DNA from: Mobilitalea sp.
GTDB lineage: Bacteria > Bacillota_A > Clostridia > Lachnospirales > Lachnospiraceae
DNA: 31,710 bases
Reading direction: 5' to 3'
NCBI GenBank assembly: GCA_029974875.1
Contig: JARKQP010000298.1
Coordinates: 1 to 31,710 of the forward strand
Shown here piece after piece: positions 1-9,061 of the stretch (position 1 is its first letter; every line of letters starts with the position of its first letter). The position numbers were made by a program, and so were the translations under genes. The notes under the pieces are model-generated. The model had not been told where the DNA came from and made no database searches. It saw nothing but the letters and a program-made list of their open reading frames with translations.

Positions 1-323
1 ATAACTGCTAAAACAATACCCAGCAATACTGCCGGAAGGGCCGGTACCCCTGCCGTCATCAGCATCGCCATAACCATGCCGCTAAGAGCCATAATTGAAC
101 CTACGGATAAATCAATTCCTCCCGTAATTATTACCAGGGTCATACCTAAAGCAACACAGCCATTAATGGTTGATTGCTGCAATATATTCATGAGGTTGGC
201 CCCTGTCAAAAACTTTGGGGTAAAACAGGTAAATACAATGGATAAGAGAAATAAACTCGCAATAATTCCTATTTTCCTTGTTATATTCTCATTTTTTAAA
301 ATACTAATTCTGTTTGGCTGCAT
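1..323 (-). CDS. Ribose-type sugar ABC transporter permease, N-terminal part (runs off the window)
   Basis: This is the inner-membrane permease of a CUT2 (ribose/galactose/xylose-type) sugar importer; only the first 107 codons are in the window. The ATG at 323-321 follows the stop of the ATPase gene by one base, so the two are almost certainly co-translated. The N-terminus is polar and then enters a membrane segment (IASLFLLSIVF, about residues 20-33). It continues into the highly conserved RbsC/MglC-type stretch MTLVIITGGIDLSVG (about residues 61-75), which is diagnostic of the family. It should form the channel for the sugar handed over by the lipoprotein encoded at 1847-2989. The family assignment is firm; the sugar is unknown. 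The missing part should encode the remaining membrane helices. Confidence 0.93.
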   Translation of the reverse strand, partial: MQPNRISILKNENITRKIGIIASLFLLSIVFTCFTPKFLTGANLMNILQQSTINGCVALGMTLVIITGGIDLSVGSIMALSGMVMAMLMTAGVPALPAVLLGIVLAV

Positions 324-324
324 A

Positions 325-1827
325 TTAATTTCCTCCCATTGCATACTTCATAATATCATTCTCGGTTGCTTCTTTTCCCTGAATTTCTCCCGTTATTTTA
401 CCCTCGTACATAATGATGACCCGGTCACTCAAGCATAATATTTCTGGCAGCTCCGAAGAAATCACTATGATGGATTTACCTGAATTCGCAAGGTTTTTAA
501 TCAGTTGATGTATTTCACGCTTTGCATTAACGTCAATTCCTCTTGTAGGCTCATCAAGAATTAGTATTTCCGGTTCAATGTTTAATGCTTTTGCTACAAC
601 TATTTTCTGCTGGTTTCCTCCACTTAATCTTCCGGTCAATATATCATTGTTTTTTGGATGTACGTCCAATATGTCCGTAATCTCTGAGACCTTTTCCTTT
701 AATTTCTTATGGTTAATCACACCTACGTGTGTATATTTATCCAAATTGCTCATAGCAACATTGGCTGAGTTAGTTAAGGTTCCTACAAAGCCCTGCAATT
801 TTCTATCCTCCGGAATAAGCATAATTCCTGCTTTAATGGCATCCTTCGGACATTTAATCTTTTTTTCCTTCCCTCTAACAAAAACTTTTCCCTGTCTAAA
901 CTTATCAGCTCCAAATATTGCCCTGACTAATTCCGTCCTCCCTGCCCCTACTAAGCCGGATAACCCCAGTATCTCCCCTTTGTGCAGCTGCAGGGAAATA
1001 TCCCTGTAATTTGTTCCATTGGAAAGATTCTGTATCTCGAGTACGACCTCCTTAGTCATTTTTGTTTCCTTATTAAAAAATTCATTAGAGATATCACGCC
1101 CTACCATCATTCTTACCAAATCGTCCTTTGTAATGTCAGCGACATTTACGGTATCCACATACCTTCCATCCCGGAATACTGTTGCCCTGTCACAGATTTC
1201 AAATATCTCTTCCAGTCTATGGGAAATATATATGATAGCCTTTCCCTGTTCCTTCAGCTTTTGGACCATTCTAAATAGCTGCTTAATCTCTCTCGTAGTC
1301 AAGCTTGCCGTCGGCTCGTCCAATGCCAGTACATTAAAATTAAACAATAATGCTTTTGCGATCTCAACCATTTGCATCTGTGCCGTGCTTAGTTTTTTCG
1401 TAATTGTTCTGCTGGGAAAATCCGCTTCCAGTTTCTTTAGCATTTCATCCGCTTTTTCTTCCATAAGTTTGAAGTCAACCGCTCCAAATTGATTTGTGGG
1501 CTCGTTGCCCAGAAATATATTCTGGGCAACTGTCATCTCCGGAATTAACTGTAGCTCTTGATGGACTTTTGCAATGCCATGCTGCTTTGCTGCATATGGA
1601 TTTTTAAATTCTACTTCCCTATGGTCAATTTCTATTGTTCCTGCATCTTGTTTATATGCTCCTGACATGATATTTAAAAATGTAGATTTTCCTGCACCAT
1701 TTTCACCTAGAAGTGCATGAACCTCCCCTTTTTTCAATTCGAAATGAACATTATCAAGTGCCTGGATTGCTGCAAAGCGTTTACTTATCCCTTGCATACG
1801 CAATACAATGCTATCTGTTTTTTCCAT
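325..1827 (-). CDS. Ribose-type sugar ABC transporter, double ATP-binding subunit (RbsA/MglA family)
   Basis: This 500-residue protein is the fused double ATPase typical of CUT2 sugar importers and energises uptake from the cytoplasmic face. Domain 1 has Walker A GENGAGKST (residues 41-49), a diverged signature LSTAQMQMVEIAKAL and Walker B VLALDEPTASL. Domain 2 has the degenerate P-loop GLVGAGRTE typical of this family, a canonical LSGGNQQKIVVAKAL signature (around residue 400) and ILILDEPTRGIDV. Length and the asymmetry between halves match RbsA/MglA. It lies 19 bp after the binding-protein gene and 1 bp before the permease, in the operon isomerase, binding protein, ATPase, permease. Regulation is presumably from the LacI-controlled promoter at 4675-4703. 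Substrate identity is not visible in the sequence. Confidence 0.96.
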   Translation of the reverse strand: MEKTDSIVLRMQGISKRFAAIQALDNVHFELKKGEVHALLGENGAGKSTFLNIMSGAYKQDAGTIEIDHREVEFKNPYAAKQHGIAKVHQELQLIPEMTVAQNIFLGNEPTNQFGAVDFKLMEEKADEMLKKLEADFPSRTITKKLSTAQMQMVEIAKALLFNFNVLALDEPTASLTTREIKQLFRMVQKLKEQGKAIIYISHRLEEIFEICDRATVFRDGRYVDTVNVADITKDDLVRMMVGRDISNEFFNKETKMTKEVVLEIQNLSNGTNYRDISLQLHKGEILGLSGLVGAGRTELVRAIFGADKFRQGKVFVRGKEKKIKCPKDAIKAGIMLIPEDRKLQGFVGTLTNSANVAMSNLDKYTHVGVINHKKLKEKVSEITDILDVHPKNNDILTGRLSGGNQQKIVVAKALNIEPEILILDEPTRGIDVNAKREIHQLIKNLANSGKSIIVISSELPEILCLSDRVIIMYEGKITGEIQGKEATENDIMKYAMGGN

Positions 1828-1846
1828 ATGATTCCCACCTTATTTT

Positions 1847-2989
1847 CTATTTTCCATATTGGCCTGCATTGTCTTTGTCGATAACCTCGATTGGCGTGCT
1901 GACAACCTTAGGCAGCTTTTGTCCTGCTAATAATCTTAATGCTACCTCGACAGCGGCTTTTCCATTTTCAGCCGGGAACTGGTCTACGGTTGCAGTTAAT
2001 TCCCCAGCCTTAATTGATTTATAAGCATCACCTGTCCCATCAACTCCTAGCACGATAACCTTCCCCAGCATATTCCTGGCCCTTAATGCCTCTATTGCTC
2101 CCAGCGCCATATTATCGTTGCAGCAATATAACGCTGCAACATCAGGATTTTGTGTTAAAATATCAGTTGCAACATTAAGCCCTTTTTCTGTCTCATAGTC
2201 TGCCGGAACACTTGCCACTATTTCAATATCCGGGTATTTTTCTTCTATCTGCTGTCTAAAGCCGTTTACACGCTGTATGGATGTGAAGGTTCCCGCAACA
2301 CCTTCAAGAATTGCTACCTTACCGGCTCCACCGATTTTTTTTGCGATATAATCTGCTGCCTTTTGGCCAATTTCAATCTGAAGTCCGCCAACAAAGGTAT
2401 CACAATCCGCTATGTATTCACAGTTTGCATTAACAATAGGAATGCCCGTTGCCTTCGCTGTTGCAACTGCGGTATCAAGACATTCGTTGGTAAGGGGTGA
2501 TAAAATTAATGCATTATAACTGTTTTGGATCATTGTTTCCGCAATGGATAATTGACCGGCTGTATCTGTTTCCGTTCTTGTCGCCTGAATATCAATTGTT
2601 GCGCTATTTGCTTTTGCTGCTTCTGTCATTCCGTCCCCCAGCATTAACCAGAATTCATTTGCCTGGTTCTTTAAAATACTTCCCAAGGTAACTCCTTCCG
2701 GTAGGGATAAGTCAGATAAGGGCCCATAGGTTGCTTCCAGATCCGCATAAGCGATCGTATCGGTCTCGGTATCCGGATTAAAAACTCCTGCCGCTTCTTG
2801 AGCTTCCCCTGAAGCATCCTCTGTTGCTCCGGTTTGTGCCGGTGCCTTTGTTACCCCTTCTTGCCCCGTAGTAGCTTTTGCTTCTTCACCTGTTGTTTCT
2901 GCCGACTCCTTCGTAGCTCCACAGCCAACTAGCATCGTTGCTACCATTGCTGTGCACAGTAAAACGCTGATGATTCTCTTTTTCATCAT
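1847..2989 (-). CDS. Sugar ABC transporter substrate-binding lipoprotein (ribose/galactose-binding, type I periplasmic fold)
   Basis: This 380-residue protein has a lipoprotein signal (MKKRIISVLL..., lipobox LVGC with Cys23), then a low-complexity linker rich in T, E, G and A that reaches to about residue 80, as expected for a membrane-tethered receptor in a Gram-positive cell. The body resembles RbsB-type proteins: LGSILKNQANEFWLMLGDGM near the start, IQNSYNALILSPL, AAYCCND-like segments (DVAALYCCNDNMALGAIEAL) and VIVLGVDGTGDAYKSIKAGELTATVDQ near the C-terminus, the last being the classic hinge and ligand-site region. The start is ATG 2989, preceded by AAGGAGG. It captures the sugar for the permease at 1-323. 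The ligand could be a pentose or deoxyhexose, judging from the isomerase next door; that is inference. Confidence 0.94.
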   Translation of the reverse strand: MMKKRIISVLLCTAMVATMLVGCGATKESAETTGEEAKATTGQEGVTKAPAQTGATEDASGEAQEAAGVFNPDTETDTIAYADLEATYGPLSDLSLPEGVTLGSILKNQANEFWLMLGDGMTEAAKANSATIDIQATRTETDTAGQLSIAETMIQNSYNALILSPLTNECLDTAVATAKATGIPIVNANCEYIADCDTFVGGLQIEIGQKAADYIAKKIGGAGKVAILEGVAGTFTSIQRVNGFRQQIEEKYPDIEIVASVPADYETEKGLNVATDILTQNPDVAALYCCNDNMALGAIEALRARNMLGKVIVLGVDGTGDAYKSIKAGELTATVDQFPAENGKAAVEVALRLLAGQKLPKVVSTPIEVIDKDNAGQYGK

Positions 2990-3042
2990 TTTCCTCCTTT
3001 TGATTGCTTTTTCAGCAAGTTACATTATATGTTTTACCCTCT

Positions 3043-4473
3043 TTAGGCTAAACCATCGTAGCATATGTAGCCAATACCATAGATCTTGGCCATGTATTCT
3101 AATTCCTGGGACCAATCCCCAAAGCATAAGGTATAATGATGTCCCACTGTGTTCTGTATAAAATCATCGATATTGCCCGTAAATTCCAATCCAAAGCCTG
3201 GCCATCTCTGTCCTAATGCCTCATCCGGCCTTACCTCCCTTGGACATGTTGTGGCTTTTGCAACATGAAAGCGTAAGGTTTCATTGTTACCACCCACTCT
3301 CAAAATCGTGACAGGCAGTCCGTTTTCTAAATCAAACCTCACACAGCCTCCTCTTTGTTTATCCTGACCATATTTCATATAGTCCGTTACAACTCCTTCG
3401 TCCGCCGTTGCATCCGGCGTCGGCCAGATTTCAACCGGCTGGTTCCGGTCCGCCATAGATACGGGAGCAGTACCACAGTTAAAGAATGTGATTCTTTTTT
3501 TATCCTTACTTAGCTTCGCGATATCAGCAAAAAACACCTTTTGGTTTGATAGCCGGTTCAATAACAGCATTGAAGTTGCAGCCGGGATATCAGCTTCACA
3601 TGCTGTTAAAATACCTGCCTCATTCAGCAAACAGGTTGCAATGCATGCCGCATATTTGTATCCATATACATCAGAAGCCATTTCCGGCATACATTTATTT
3701 GCAAAAACTTCAATACCATACATCTCCTTTAATCTCTTAAAGGCTAAAAACATCTTTGCTTGTGAACGGAATACATCCTCGGCAATATACTCACCGGTAG
3801 CTTCATAGTTCCAAACAATACGGTCAAATTTCTTTTTGAACTCCTCTGCCACCGCATCTGCTTCCTCATCGGAAATATTCTTCATTTCAGCAAAAACCTG
3901 AACCGTATCGTATTGAGGGAAATCCAAGCCGAATTTCTCCTTCCAGGAGAATTCATTTACTTGGGTTTGATACATCATCATGCATTTTCCGCCGATTGTT
4001 GCTATTTTTTTATTCCGGATGGCATGAATTACATGCGCTGCATTTGCGTATTTTAGGATTTTCTCTATATTACCTTCGTCCTTTGCACTTCCATATAAAT
4101 AGATAAAATTTTTCCGCATTTCTTCTAATACATACCGGATCTGTATGGATGCGCCAAAATTACCGTTGGCCACCTCTTCCGATTCACCAAACAATATAAA
4201 AGGTATCTTTAAATCATTTACCGCTGAAATAACATGGGAAGAAAATACCCAGGTTCCAACTACCATAACAATGATATCTGCCTTGTTAGCTTCCATTTCC
4301 TCTGCTTTTTCCTGAATTTTATATTCATCAAATAATACCTCGGAACATATATCAGCTTCATACTTATCTTCTTTTTCTAATCTAAGCTTTAGATATTCTA
4401 CCATTTCACGAATCTCATCTTTTTGATGATTTACTTTTGCCACCGCTATAACGCCAATCTTGGGCTTGTTCAT
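3043..4473 (-). CDS. L-fucose/L-arabinose isomerase family protein
   Basis: This 476-residue cytoplasmic protein resembles the L-fucose isomerase / arabinose isomerase superfamily, which interconverts aldoses and ketoses with a divalent metal. Supporting segments are the N-terminal Rossmann-like IGVIAVAKVNH, the central ACEADIPAATSMLLL, which carries the Glu and Asp expected to bind metal, and GHHYTLCFGDW near the C-terminus, which supplies the metal-binding His. It is shorter than classical FucI (about 590 residues) and close to the diverged FucI-like group. It is the first gene of the operon, with AAGGAGG before ATG 4473 and a leader of about 195 bases containing three operator-like palindromes. 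Linkage to a ribose-type importer suggests it acts on the imported sugar. It could also belong to a group whose activity is not isomerisation of fucose or arabinose. Confidence 0.85.
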   Translation of the reverse strand: MNKPKIGVIAVAKVNHQKDEIREMVEYLKLRLEKEDKYEADICSEVLFDEYKIQEKAEEMEANKADIIVMVVGTWVFSSHVISAVNDLKIPFILFGESEEVANGNFGASIQIRYVLEEMRKNFIYLYGSAKDEGNIEKILKYANAAHVIHAIRNKKIATIGGKCMMMYQTQVNEFSWKEKFGLDFPQYDTVQVFAEMKNISDEEADAVAEEFKKKFDRIVWNYEATGEYIAEDVFRSQAKMFLAFKRLKEMYGIEVFANKCMPEMASDVYGYKYAACIATCLLNEAGILTACEADIPAATSMLLLNRLSNQKVFFADIAKLSKDKKRITFFNCGTAPVSMADRNQPVEIWPTPDATADEGVVTDYMKYGQDKQRGGCVRFDLENGLPVTILRVGGNNETLRFHVAKATTCPREVRPDEALGQRWPGFGLEFTGNIDDFIQNTVGHHYTLCFGDWSQELEYMAKIYGIGYICYDGLA

Positions 4474-4491
4474 AAACTACCTCCTTATTTA

Positions 4492-4505
4492 TAAAAACGT
4501 TTTCA
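4492..4505. promoter_or_regulatory. LacI-family operator, promoter-distal copy (O3)
   Basis: This is a 14-bp near-palindrome (TAAAAACGTTTTCA) centred on the CG dyad typical of LacI-family operators. It lies in the transcribed leader just upstream of the isomerase ribosome binding site, so a bound repressor here could block elongation or loop to the upstream copies. Two further copies lie at 4588-4601 and 4649-4662. Confidence 0.75.
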
Positions 4506-4554
4506 CTTTTTCTTATAAACCAGCTGTATTATTTGAATTCTTATTGCTGATTTT

Positions 4555-4578
4555 GTTGATTATTAGTAAATAATCAAC
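4555..4578 (-). other. Leader hairpin with 10-bp perfect arms
   Basis: The arms GTTGATTATT and AATAATCAAC surround a 4-base loop in the long 5' leader of the isomerase operon, between two operator copies. No U-tract follows, so it is not a simple terminator. It may stabilise the leader. The function is unknown. Confidence 0.4.
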
Positions 4579-4587
4579 TTGTTTTTG

Positions 4588-4601
4588 TAAAAACGTTTTC
4601 A
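4588..4601. promoter_or_regulatory. LacI-family operator, middle copy (O2)
   Basis: This has the same 14-bp sequence as the copy at 4492 (TAAAAACGTTTTCA) and the same orientation. It is 96 bp from the distal copy and 61 bp from the promoter-proximal copy. Confidence 0.75.
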
Positions 4602-4648
4602 TATTTGCCTACAAAAACCTTATGTCCTTGTATTAATCTAGTATTTTG

Positions 4649-4662
4649 TAAAAACGTTTTTA
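4649..4662. promoter_or_regulatory. LacI-family operator at the transcription start (O1)
   Basis: This is a perfect 14-bp palindrome (TAAAAACGTTTTTA) lying a few bases downstream of the predicted transcription start, the classic repression position. It is the most symmetrical of the three copies. The likely ligand-responsive repressor is the LacI-type protein encoded at 4756-5778, immediately upstream; CcpA-type regulators bind similar sites and cannot be excluded. Confidence 0.8.
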
Positions 4663-4674
4663 TATCATATCATG

Positions 4675-4703
4675 ATAGTACCTGATTTATTTATTGTTGT
4701 CAA
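4675..4703 (-). promoter_or_regulatory. Promoter of the isomerase / sugar importer operon
   Basis: On the minus strand TTGACA (4703-4698) is separated by exactly 17 bp from TACTAT (4680-4675). This is a near-consensus vegetative sigma-factor promoter. The inferred start point near 4668 puts the first operator in the first transcribed bases. Confidence 0.85.
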
Positions 4704-4755
4704 TCTACAATTTCCCCAAATAATATCCGGATTTCTTGTTGATAATATCCAATGG

Positions 4756-5778
4756 TTAACGGCTGCTTTTTCTTTGAATCAGCATTGGCCTAAAATACAA
4801 ATCTGCTATTCCAATATCGTCATTCTTATTTTCCAGGCGGTCAAGAATTAAATTTGCTCCCGCTTCCCCAACCATTCCCTCCTGCATCTGAATTGAAGAG
4901 ATATCCAGCATTTGTGTTATATCCAGGTTATCCATTCCATAAAGGGCAATATCTTTTGGAACCTCTATATGATAATCTTTACATGCCTTCCAAAAACCGA
5001 CTGCCTGCAAATCGTTGGATGCAACCATTGCAGTAGGCCTGTCCTTCATTAAATATACTTTTTTCCCAACCTCATACCCATGCTCCTGGGTATAGTTTTT
5101 CCAGAATACATATTCCTCGTTATACTCAATGCCATAGTCTTTCAGTGCCTGGCAATATGCATCATATCTCTGCTTATAGACGATAGTTCCATATTCACCA
5201 GCTAAGTAGCCAATCTTCTTGTGGCCGTTTCGGATCATCTCCTGGGTTGAGGAATAAATCCCTTTATATACATCAATGGAAAGCGTACCAAAGGTCTTTC
5301 CCTCTTCTTTCATCCAGGGATTATTACACATACCGCATAATACGATTGGCGAATCGCAGCGTTCTATTTCTTTTCTAAGCTCATCCGCATAAGAAAAGTT
5401 CACCAAAAACAAACCGTCTACCAAATTCTCTTGTAGCATCCGGACTGCTTTTAGCTCACCTTCTAATTTTCCTTCTGTATAATAGAGAACCATAGAATGC
5501 CTGCGCTTTTTGGCACACTCATTCACTGCCTCTATCATGCCTACAAAGATCGCATTTGCCGTATCCGGTATGGCAAGCATAATTAACCCTGTTCGCGTTG
5601 TCTTCAAGGTGCGTCCCGCCCTATTTGGAATATAATCCAATTCCTTAATGGCATCCATGACCTTTAAACGTGTTTCCTCTTTAATGTATCCTATATTATT
5701 CAGTGTTCTGGAAACCGTACCAGGTGCAACACCTGCTTTTTCCGCAACATCCCATATTGTAATTTTTCTATTAGCCAT
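4756..5778 (-). CDS. LacI-family transcriptional regulator
   Basis: This 340-residue DNA-binding regulator has the N-terminal LacI helix-turn-helix (ITIWDVAEKAGVAPGTVSRTLN, residues 6-27) and the hinge signature PNRAGRTLKTTRTGLI. A sugar-binding-protein-like effector domain follows (IMLAIPDTANAIFVGMIEAV, MVASNDLQAVGFWKACKDYHIEVPKDIALYG). It lies just upstream of, and in the same direction as, the sugar operon that carries three LacI-type palindromes, so it is probably that operon's local repressor. ATG 5778 has only GGA very close to it. A strong AAGGAG lies 40 bases further up, in front of a five-codon reading frame, so translation of this gene may depend on re-initiation. The effector is presumably the imported sugar or a derivative. 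Confidence 0.93.
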   Translation of the reverse strand: MANRKITIWDVAEKAGVAPGTVSRTLNNIGYIKEETRLKVMDAIKELDYIPNRAGRTLKTTRTGLIMLAIPDTANAIFVGMIEAVNECAKKRRHSMVLYYTEGKLEGELKAVRMLQENLVDGLFLVNFSYADELRKEIERCDSPIVLCGMCNNPWMKEEGKTFGTLSIDVYKGIYSSTQEMIRNGHKKIGYLAGEYGTIVYKQRYDAYCQALKDYGIEYNEEYVFWKNYTQEHGYEVGKKVYLMKDRPTAMVASNDLQAVGFWKACKDYHIEVPKDIALYGMDNLDITQMLDISSIQMQEGMVGEAGANLILDRLENKNDDIGIADLYFRPMLIQRKSSR

Positions 5779-5798
5779 TTTCCATTTGTATGATGCAT

Positions 5799-5816
5799 TT
5801 ATAATAAATGCGTCAT
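5799..5816 (-). CDS. Possible five-codon leader peptide upstream of the LacI gene
   Basis: ATG 5816 opens a frame of five codons (M T H L L) ending in TAA at 5801-5799, preceded by AAAGGAG with a short 3-base spacing. The next start codon is that of the LacI gene, 20 bases after the stop, and that gene lacks its own good ribosome binding site. The same bases form a 10-bp inverted repeat with one mismatch (5792-5814). This may be a leader peptide for translational coupling, or simply an accident around an operator. Low certainty. Confidence 0.3.
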   Translation of the reverse strand: MTHLL

Positions 5817-5820
5817 GATC

Positions 5821-6183
5821 TCCTTTCTTAAATCACTTTATTGGGTATATGCAAAATATTTGCACCTATACATGTCTAATGTTTTGCTTAAAAATCTCAG
5901 CTGGTTCAAAATCCTTGTTGCATATCTAATTATACATATTTAATTATATAGCAGTCTCCAACATATTACAAATAATTTATATGCAGCAAAGCATGTTGTC
6001 TTTTCTTCACTATGGTGATCAGCATCATTATATACCTTGATATGCGGATCAGGAAAGTAAAAATAGATGATACTAAATTGCAGATTTTAATATTTCTAAA
6101 AAACCTGCCTATGGATGGCTTCTTTATCTTCTTTTATATTGCCCCTATCCACAACCTTGCTGTTTATAGCAAGCTTTATCCAC
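5821..6183 (-). other. Non-coding region upstream of the LacI gene
   Basis: I see no gene on either strand. It must hold the LacI-gene promoter, but no convincing -35/-10 pair stands out. The 15-base inverted repeat at 5850-5864 (TGCAAA, 3-base centre, TTTGCA) is a possible operator. A short plus-strand frame at 6012-6212 runs into the valS terminator and has no ribosome binding site, so I do not accept it. Confidence 0.5.
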
Positions 6184-6242
6184 AAAAAACTGCAGTTACC
6201 CGCTTCTCTTAGTTTACTAGGAAAAAGTCAAATAACTGCAGT
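6184..6242 (-). terminator. Rho-independent terminator of valS (long-loop)
   Basis: Perfect 10-bp arms (ACTGCAGTTA and TAACTGCAGT) enclose a 34-base loop. On the minus strand six T residues follow directly. The position, 60 bases past the valS stop, fits. The long loop is atypical. Confidence 0.65.
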
Positions 6243-6302
6243 CATATTTTATATAATTTAATTTCGTATGGTTTACTAAAACATACTTTACATAATTAGA
6301 TC

Positions 6303-8963
6303 CTACTTGCTAAAATGCTCCAATCTCTCGCTCACCTGTCTCATCATGTCCGTGTATTTCTCAAGCTTTGCCCTTTCCTCTGCCAGCTTTGCCTCCGGAG
6401 CCTTATTCACAAAGTTCGGATTGGCCAGCATGCCGTTAACACGCTTTAGCTCACCCGCAAGGCGCTCCTTCTCCTTCTGGAGGCGTTCGATTTCCTTTTC
6501 AATATCAACCAGGTCGGCGAAGGGAATATAGATAACTGCACTGGGCACTACGGTAGATACTGCATCCTCGGAGATTCCCGCCTTATCTTCCTGAATTAGG
6601 ATCTCATTTGCAGAACCCAGGGTTGCGAAGAATACCCTGCTCTCAGTAAAGATGCTTCTTACCTTTTCATTCTCCGATACAACAATTACAGTAGCCTTTC
6701 TGCTTGGCGGAACATTCATTTCCGTACGTACATTACGGATACCCTTAACCGCCTCCTTGATCAGTTCAACCGCTTCTGCTTCCCCATGATATGCAAATTC
6801 CTCATTAACCTTAGGCCATTCAGCAATCATAATGGAATCCGCTTCCTTCTGGCCTAACATTTCCTGGAGGGTACAGAAGATCTCCTCTGTTACAAACGGC
6901 ATGTATGGATGGAGCAGTTTTAAGGAGGATACTAATACATGCTTTAAGGTCCAAAGCGCCGCTGCCTTCGTCTCATCTGTCTCGCTGTAAAGCCTTGGCT
7001 TCACCATCTCGATATACCAGTCACAGAACTCTTCCCAGACAAAATCATAAATCTTCTGGACAGCAATACCAAGGTCATAGCTCTCCAGGTTCTCAGTCGC
7101 TTCCTTTACCAGGCTATTTGCCTTGGAAAGGATCCATTTATCTGCGACGGTCAATAGCTTCTCATTGATGCTTTCCGGGATAGCCGCCTTTTCTAAGTTC
7201 ATCATAATGAAGCGGGAAGCATTCCATACCTTATTCGCAAAGTTTCTGCAGGCTTCAACCCGTTCCCAATAGAAACGCATATCATTACCCGGAGCATTAC
7301 CCATCACCAAGCTCAGGCGGAGGGCGTCAGCGCCGTATTTATCAATTACTTCCAGAGGATCGATACCATTTCCAAGGGATTTACTCATCTTACGGCCTTG
7401 GGAGTCACGTACAAGGCCATGGATTAGTACCTTGCTGAAAGGCTTCTCACCCATCTGCTCATAGCCTGAGAATACCATACGGAGCACCCAGAAGAATATA
7501 ATGTCGTAGCCTGTTACCAATACATCTGTTGGATAGAAATAATCCAAATCCTCCGTCTTATTCGGCCAGCCAAGAGTGGAGAAGGGCCATAATGCGGAGC
7601 TGAACCAGGTATCCAGGGTGTCCTCATCCTGCTTGAAGTGGTCATGGCCGCATTTGCAACTTTCTGTGGGATGTGTCTTGGAAATCACTACTTCACCGCA
7701 TTTCTCACAGTACCAGGCCGGAATCCTATGTCCCCACCACAGCTGTCTGGAGATACACCAGTCCCTGATATTCTCTGCCCAGTTGAAATATATCTTATCA
7801 AAGCGCTCCGGGACGAACTGAACCTCACCGCTCCTTACGCTGTCGATGGCAGGCTTAATCAGTTCATCCATTTTAACGAACCACTGCTGCTTGATCAGGG
7901 GCTCAACCGTAGTCTTACAACGGTCATGGGTGCCGACATTATGGGTATGGTCTTCTACTTTTACTAAAAGACCCAGCTCCTTCAATTCCGATACGATCAG
8001 CTTACGAGCTTCATAGCGGCTCATACCTGCATATTTGCCGCCATTTGCATTGATGGTGGCATCATCATTCATGACATTGATTTCCGGAAGCTTATGCCTC
8101 TTACCTACCTCGAAGTCATTCGGGTCATGGGCCGGCGTAATTTTAACAACACCGGTACCAAATTCCTTATCTACATAATCGTCTGCAACCACCGGAATCT
8201 CACGGTCCATCAGCGGAAGCATGACCTTCTTTCCGATCAGGTGCCGGTATCTTTCATCCTCCGGGTGGACAGCCACTGCCGTATCACCGAGCATTGTTTC
8301 CGGCCTTGTGGTAGCTATCTCTACAAAGCCGTCCTCTCCTACCACCGGATATTTGATATGCCAGAAATGTCCCGCCTGCTCCTCATGCTCAACCTCTGCA
8401 TCCGAAATGGTTGTCTGGCATACCGGACACCAGTTGATGATCTTAGAGCCTTTGTAAATATAGCCTTTTTTATAAAGCTTTATGAACACTTCATTTACCG
8501 CATCATTACAGCCCTCATCCATGGTGAAGCGCTCCCTGTCCCAGTCACAGGAGGAACCCAGCTTCTTCAACTGGGAGATGATTCTGCCGCCATACTCATG
8601 CTTCCATTCCCATGCCCGCTCCAAGAACTCTTCTCTGGTTAAGTCCTCTTTGTTAATGCCTTCTTTTTTCAGCTGCTCCAGGATCTTAACCTCTGTTGCG
8701 ATACTTGCATGGTCCGTTCCCGGCTGCCAGAGGGCGTTAAAGCCCTGCATCCTTTTGAAACGGATCAGGATGTCCTGCATGGTGTTATCAAGGGCATGGC
8801 CCATGTGTAGCTGTCCTGTAATATTTGGCGGGGGGATCACGATAGTGAAGGGTTTCTTGCTTCTATCTACTTCCGCGTGGAAGTATTTGTTCTCCATCCA
8901 TTTTTGGTATTGCTTTTCTTCAATATTTTTGGGGTCATAGGTTTTAGCCAGTTCTTTTTCCAT
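6303..8963 (-). CDS. valS: Valyl-tRNA synthetase
   Basis: This class I aminoacyl-tRNA synthetase charges tRNA-Val in the cytoplasm. The 886-residue length is normal for bacterial ValRS. The HIGH-type motif appears as [13 protein letters not shown] (residues 44-56) and the KMSKS motif at 525-529 ([10 protein letters not shown]). The CP1 editing domain lies between about 200 and 350 ([20 protein letters not shown]). The zinc-ribbon-like cysteine pairs CPVC (about 179) and CEKCGE (about 419) are present. The C-terminus is the charged coiled-coil arm ([21 protein letters not shown]) typical of ValRS. ATG 8963 is preceded by AAGGAAG. It is transcribed alone from its own promoter through a T-box leader and ends at a terminator. 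Uncharged tRNA-Val should relieve attenuation. Confidence 0.99.
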   Translation of the reverse strand: MEKELAKTYDPKNIEEKQYQKWMENKYFHAEVDRSKKPFTIVIPPPNITGQLHMGHALDNTMQDILIRFKRMQGFNALWQPGTDHASIATEVKILEQLKKEGINKEDLTREEFLERAWEWKHEYGGRIISQLKKLGSSCDWDRERFTMDEGCNDAVNEVFIKLYKKGYIYKGSKIINWCPVCQTTISDAEVEHEEQAGHFWHIKYPVVGEDGFVEIATTRPETMLGDTAVAVHPEDERYRHLIGKKVMLPLMDREIPVVADDYVDKEFGTGVVKITPAHDPNDFEVGKRHKLPEINVMNDDATINANGGKYAGMSRYEARKLIVSELKELGLLVKVEDHTHNVGTHDRCKTTVEPLIKQQWFVKMDELIKPAIDSVRSGEVQFVPERFDKIYFNWAENIRDWCISRQLWWGHRIPAWYCEKCGEVVISKTHPTESCKCGHDHFKQDEDTLDTWFSSALWPFSTLGWPNKTEDLDYFYPTDVLVTGYDIIFFWVLRMVFSGYEQMGEKPFSKVLIHGLVRDSQGRKMSKSLGNGIDPLEVIDKYGADALRLSLVMGNAPGNDMRFYWERVEACRNFANKVWNASRFIMMNLEKAAIPESINEKLLTVADKWILSKANSLVKEATENLESYDLGIAVQKIYDFVWEEFCDWYIEMVKPRLYSETDETKAAALWTLKHVLVSSLKLLHPYMPFVTEEIFCTLQEMLGQKEADSIMIAEWPKVNEEFAYHGEAEAVELIKEAVKGIRNVRTEMNVPPSRKATVIVVSENEKVRSIFTESRVFFATLGSANEILIQEDKAGISEDAVSTVVPSAVIYIPFADLVDIEKEIERLQKEKERLAGELKRVNGMLANPNFVNKAPEAKLAEERAKLEKYTDMMRQVSERLEHFSK

Positions 8964-9027
8964 CGATATCTTCCTTTCAAAAATGTATTTGCTCCGTTTG
9001 TTATGCCTGGTTAAAGTTTTTTAACAC

Positions 9028-9061
9028 AAAAAAGGTTCTCCGCCAAAAAGGACGAAGAACC
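9028..9061 (-). terminator. Attenuator terminator of the valS T-box leader
   Basis: On the minus strand a GC-rich stem of about 11 bp (GGTTCTTCGTCC pairing with GGCGGAGAACC, with some G-T pairs) is followed by six T residues. The 5' arm lies directly after the T-box sequence, so pairing of tRNA to the T-box would favour the alternative antiterminator. Confidence 0.92.

Noticed and set aside
5850..5864. Inverted repeat TGCAAA/TTTGCA upstream of the LacI gene as a confirmed operator
   Set aside because: It is short and A/T-rich, unlike the AAACGTTT-type sites of the sugar operon, and no promoter could be placed next to it. It is kept only as a possibility in the feature notes.
6012..6212. Plus-strand frame of 66 codons between valS and the LacI gene
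   Set aside because: No ribosome binding site, low-complexity hydrophobic product, and its 3' end runs through the inverted repeat that terminates valS.
8094..8642. Long plus-strand open frame (182 codons) opposite valS
   Set aside because: It lies wholly within valS, which is certain, has no ribosome binding site, and its sequence shows no recognisable domain. It is the antisense shadow of a codon-biased gene.
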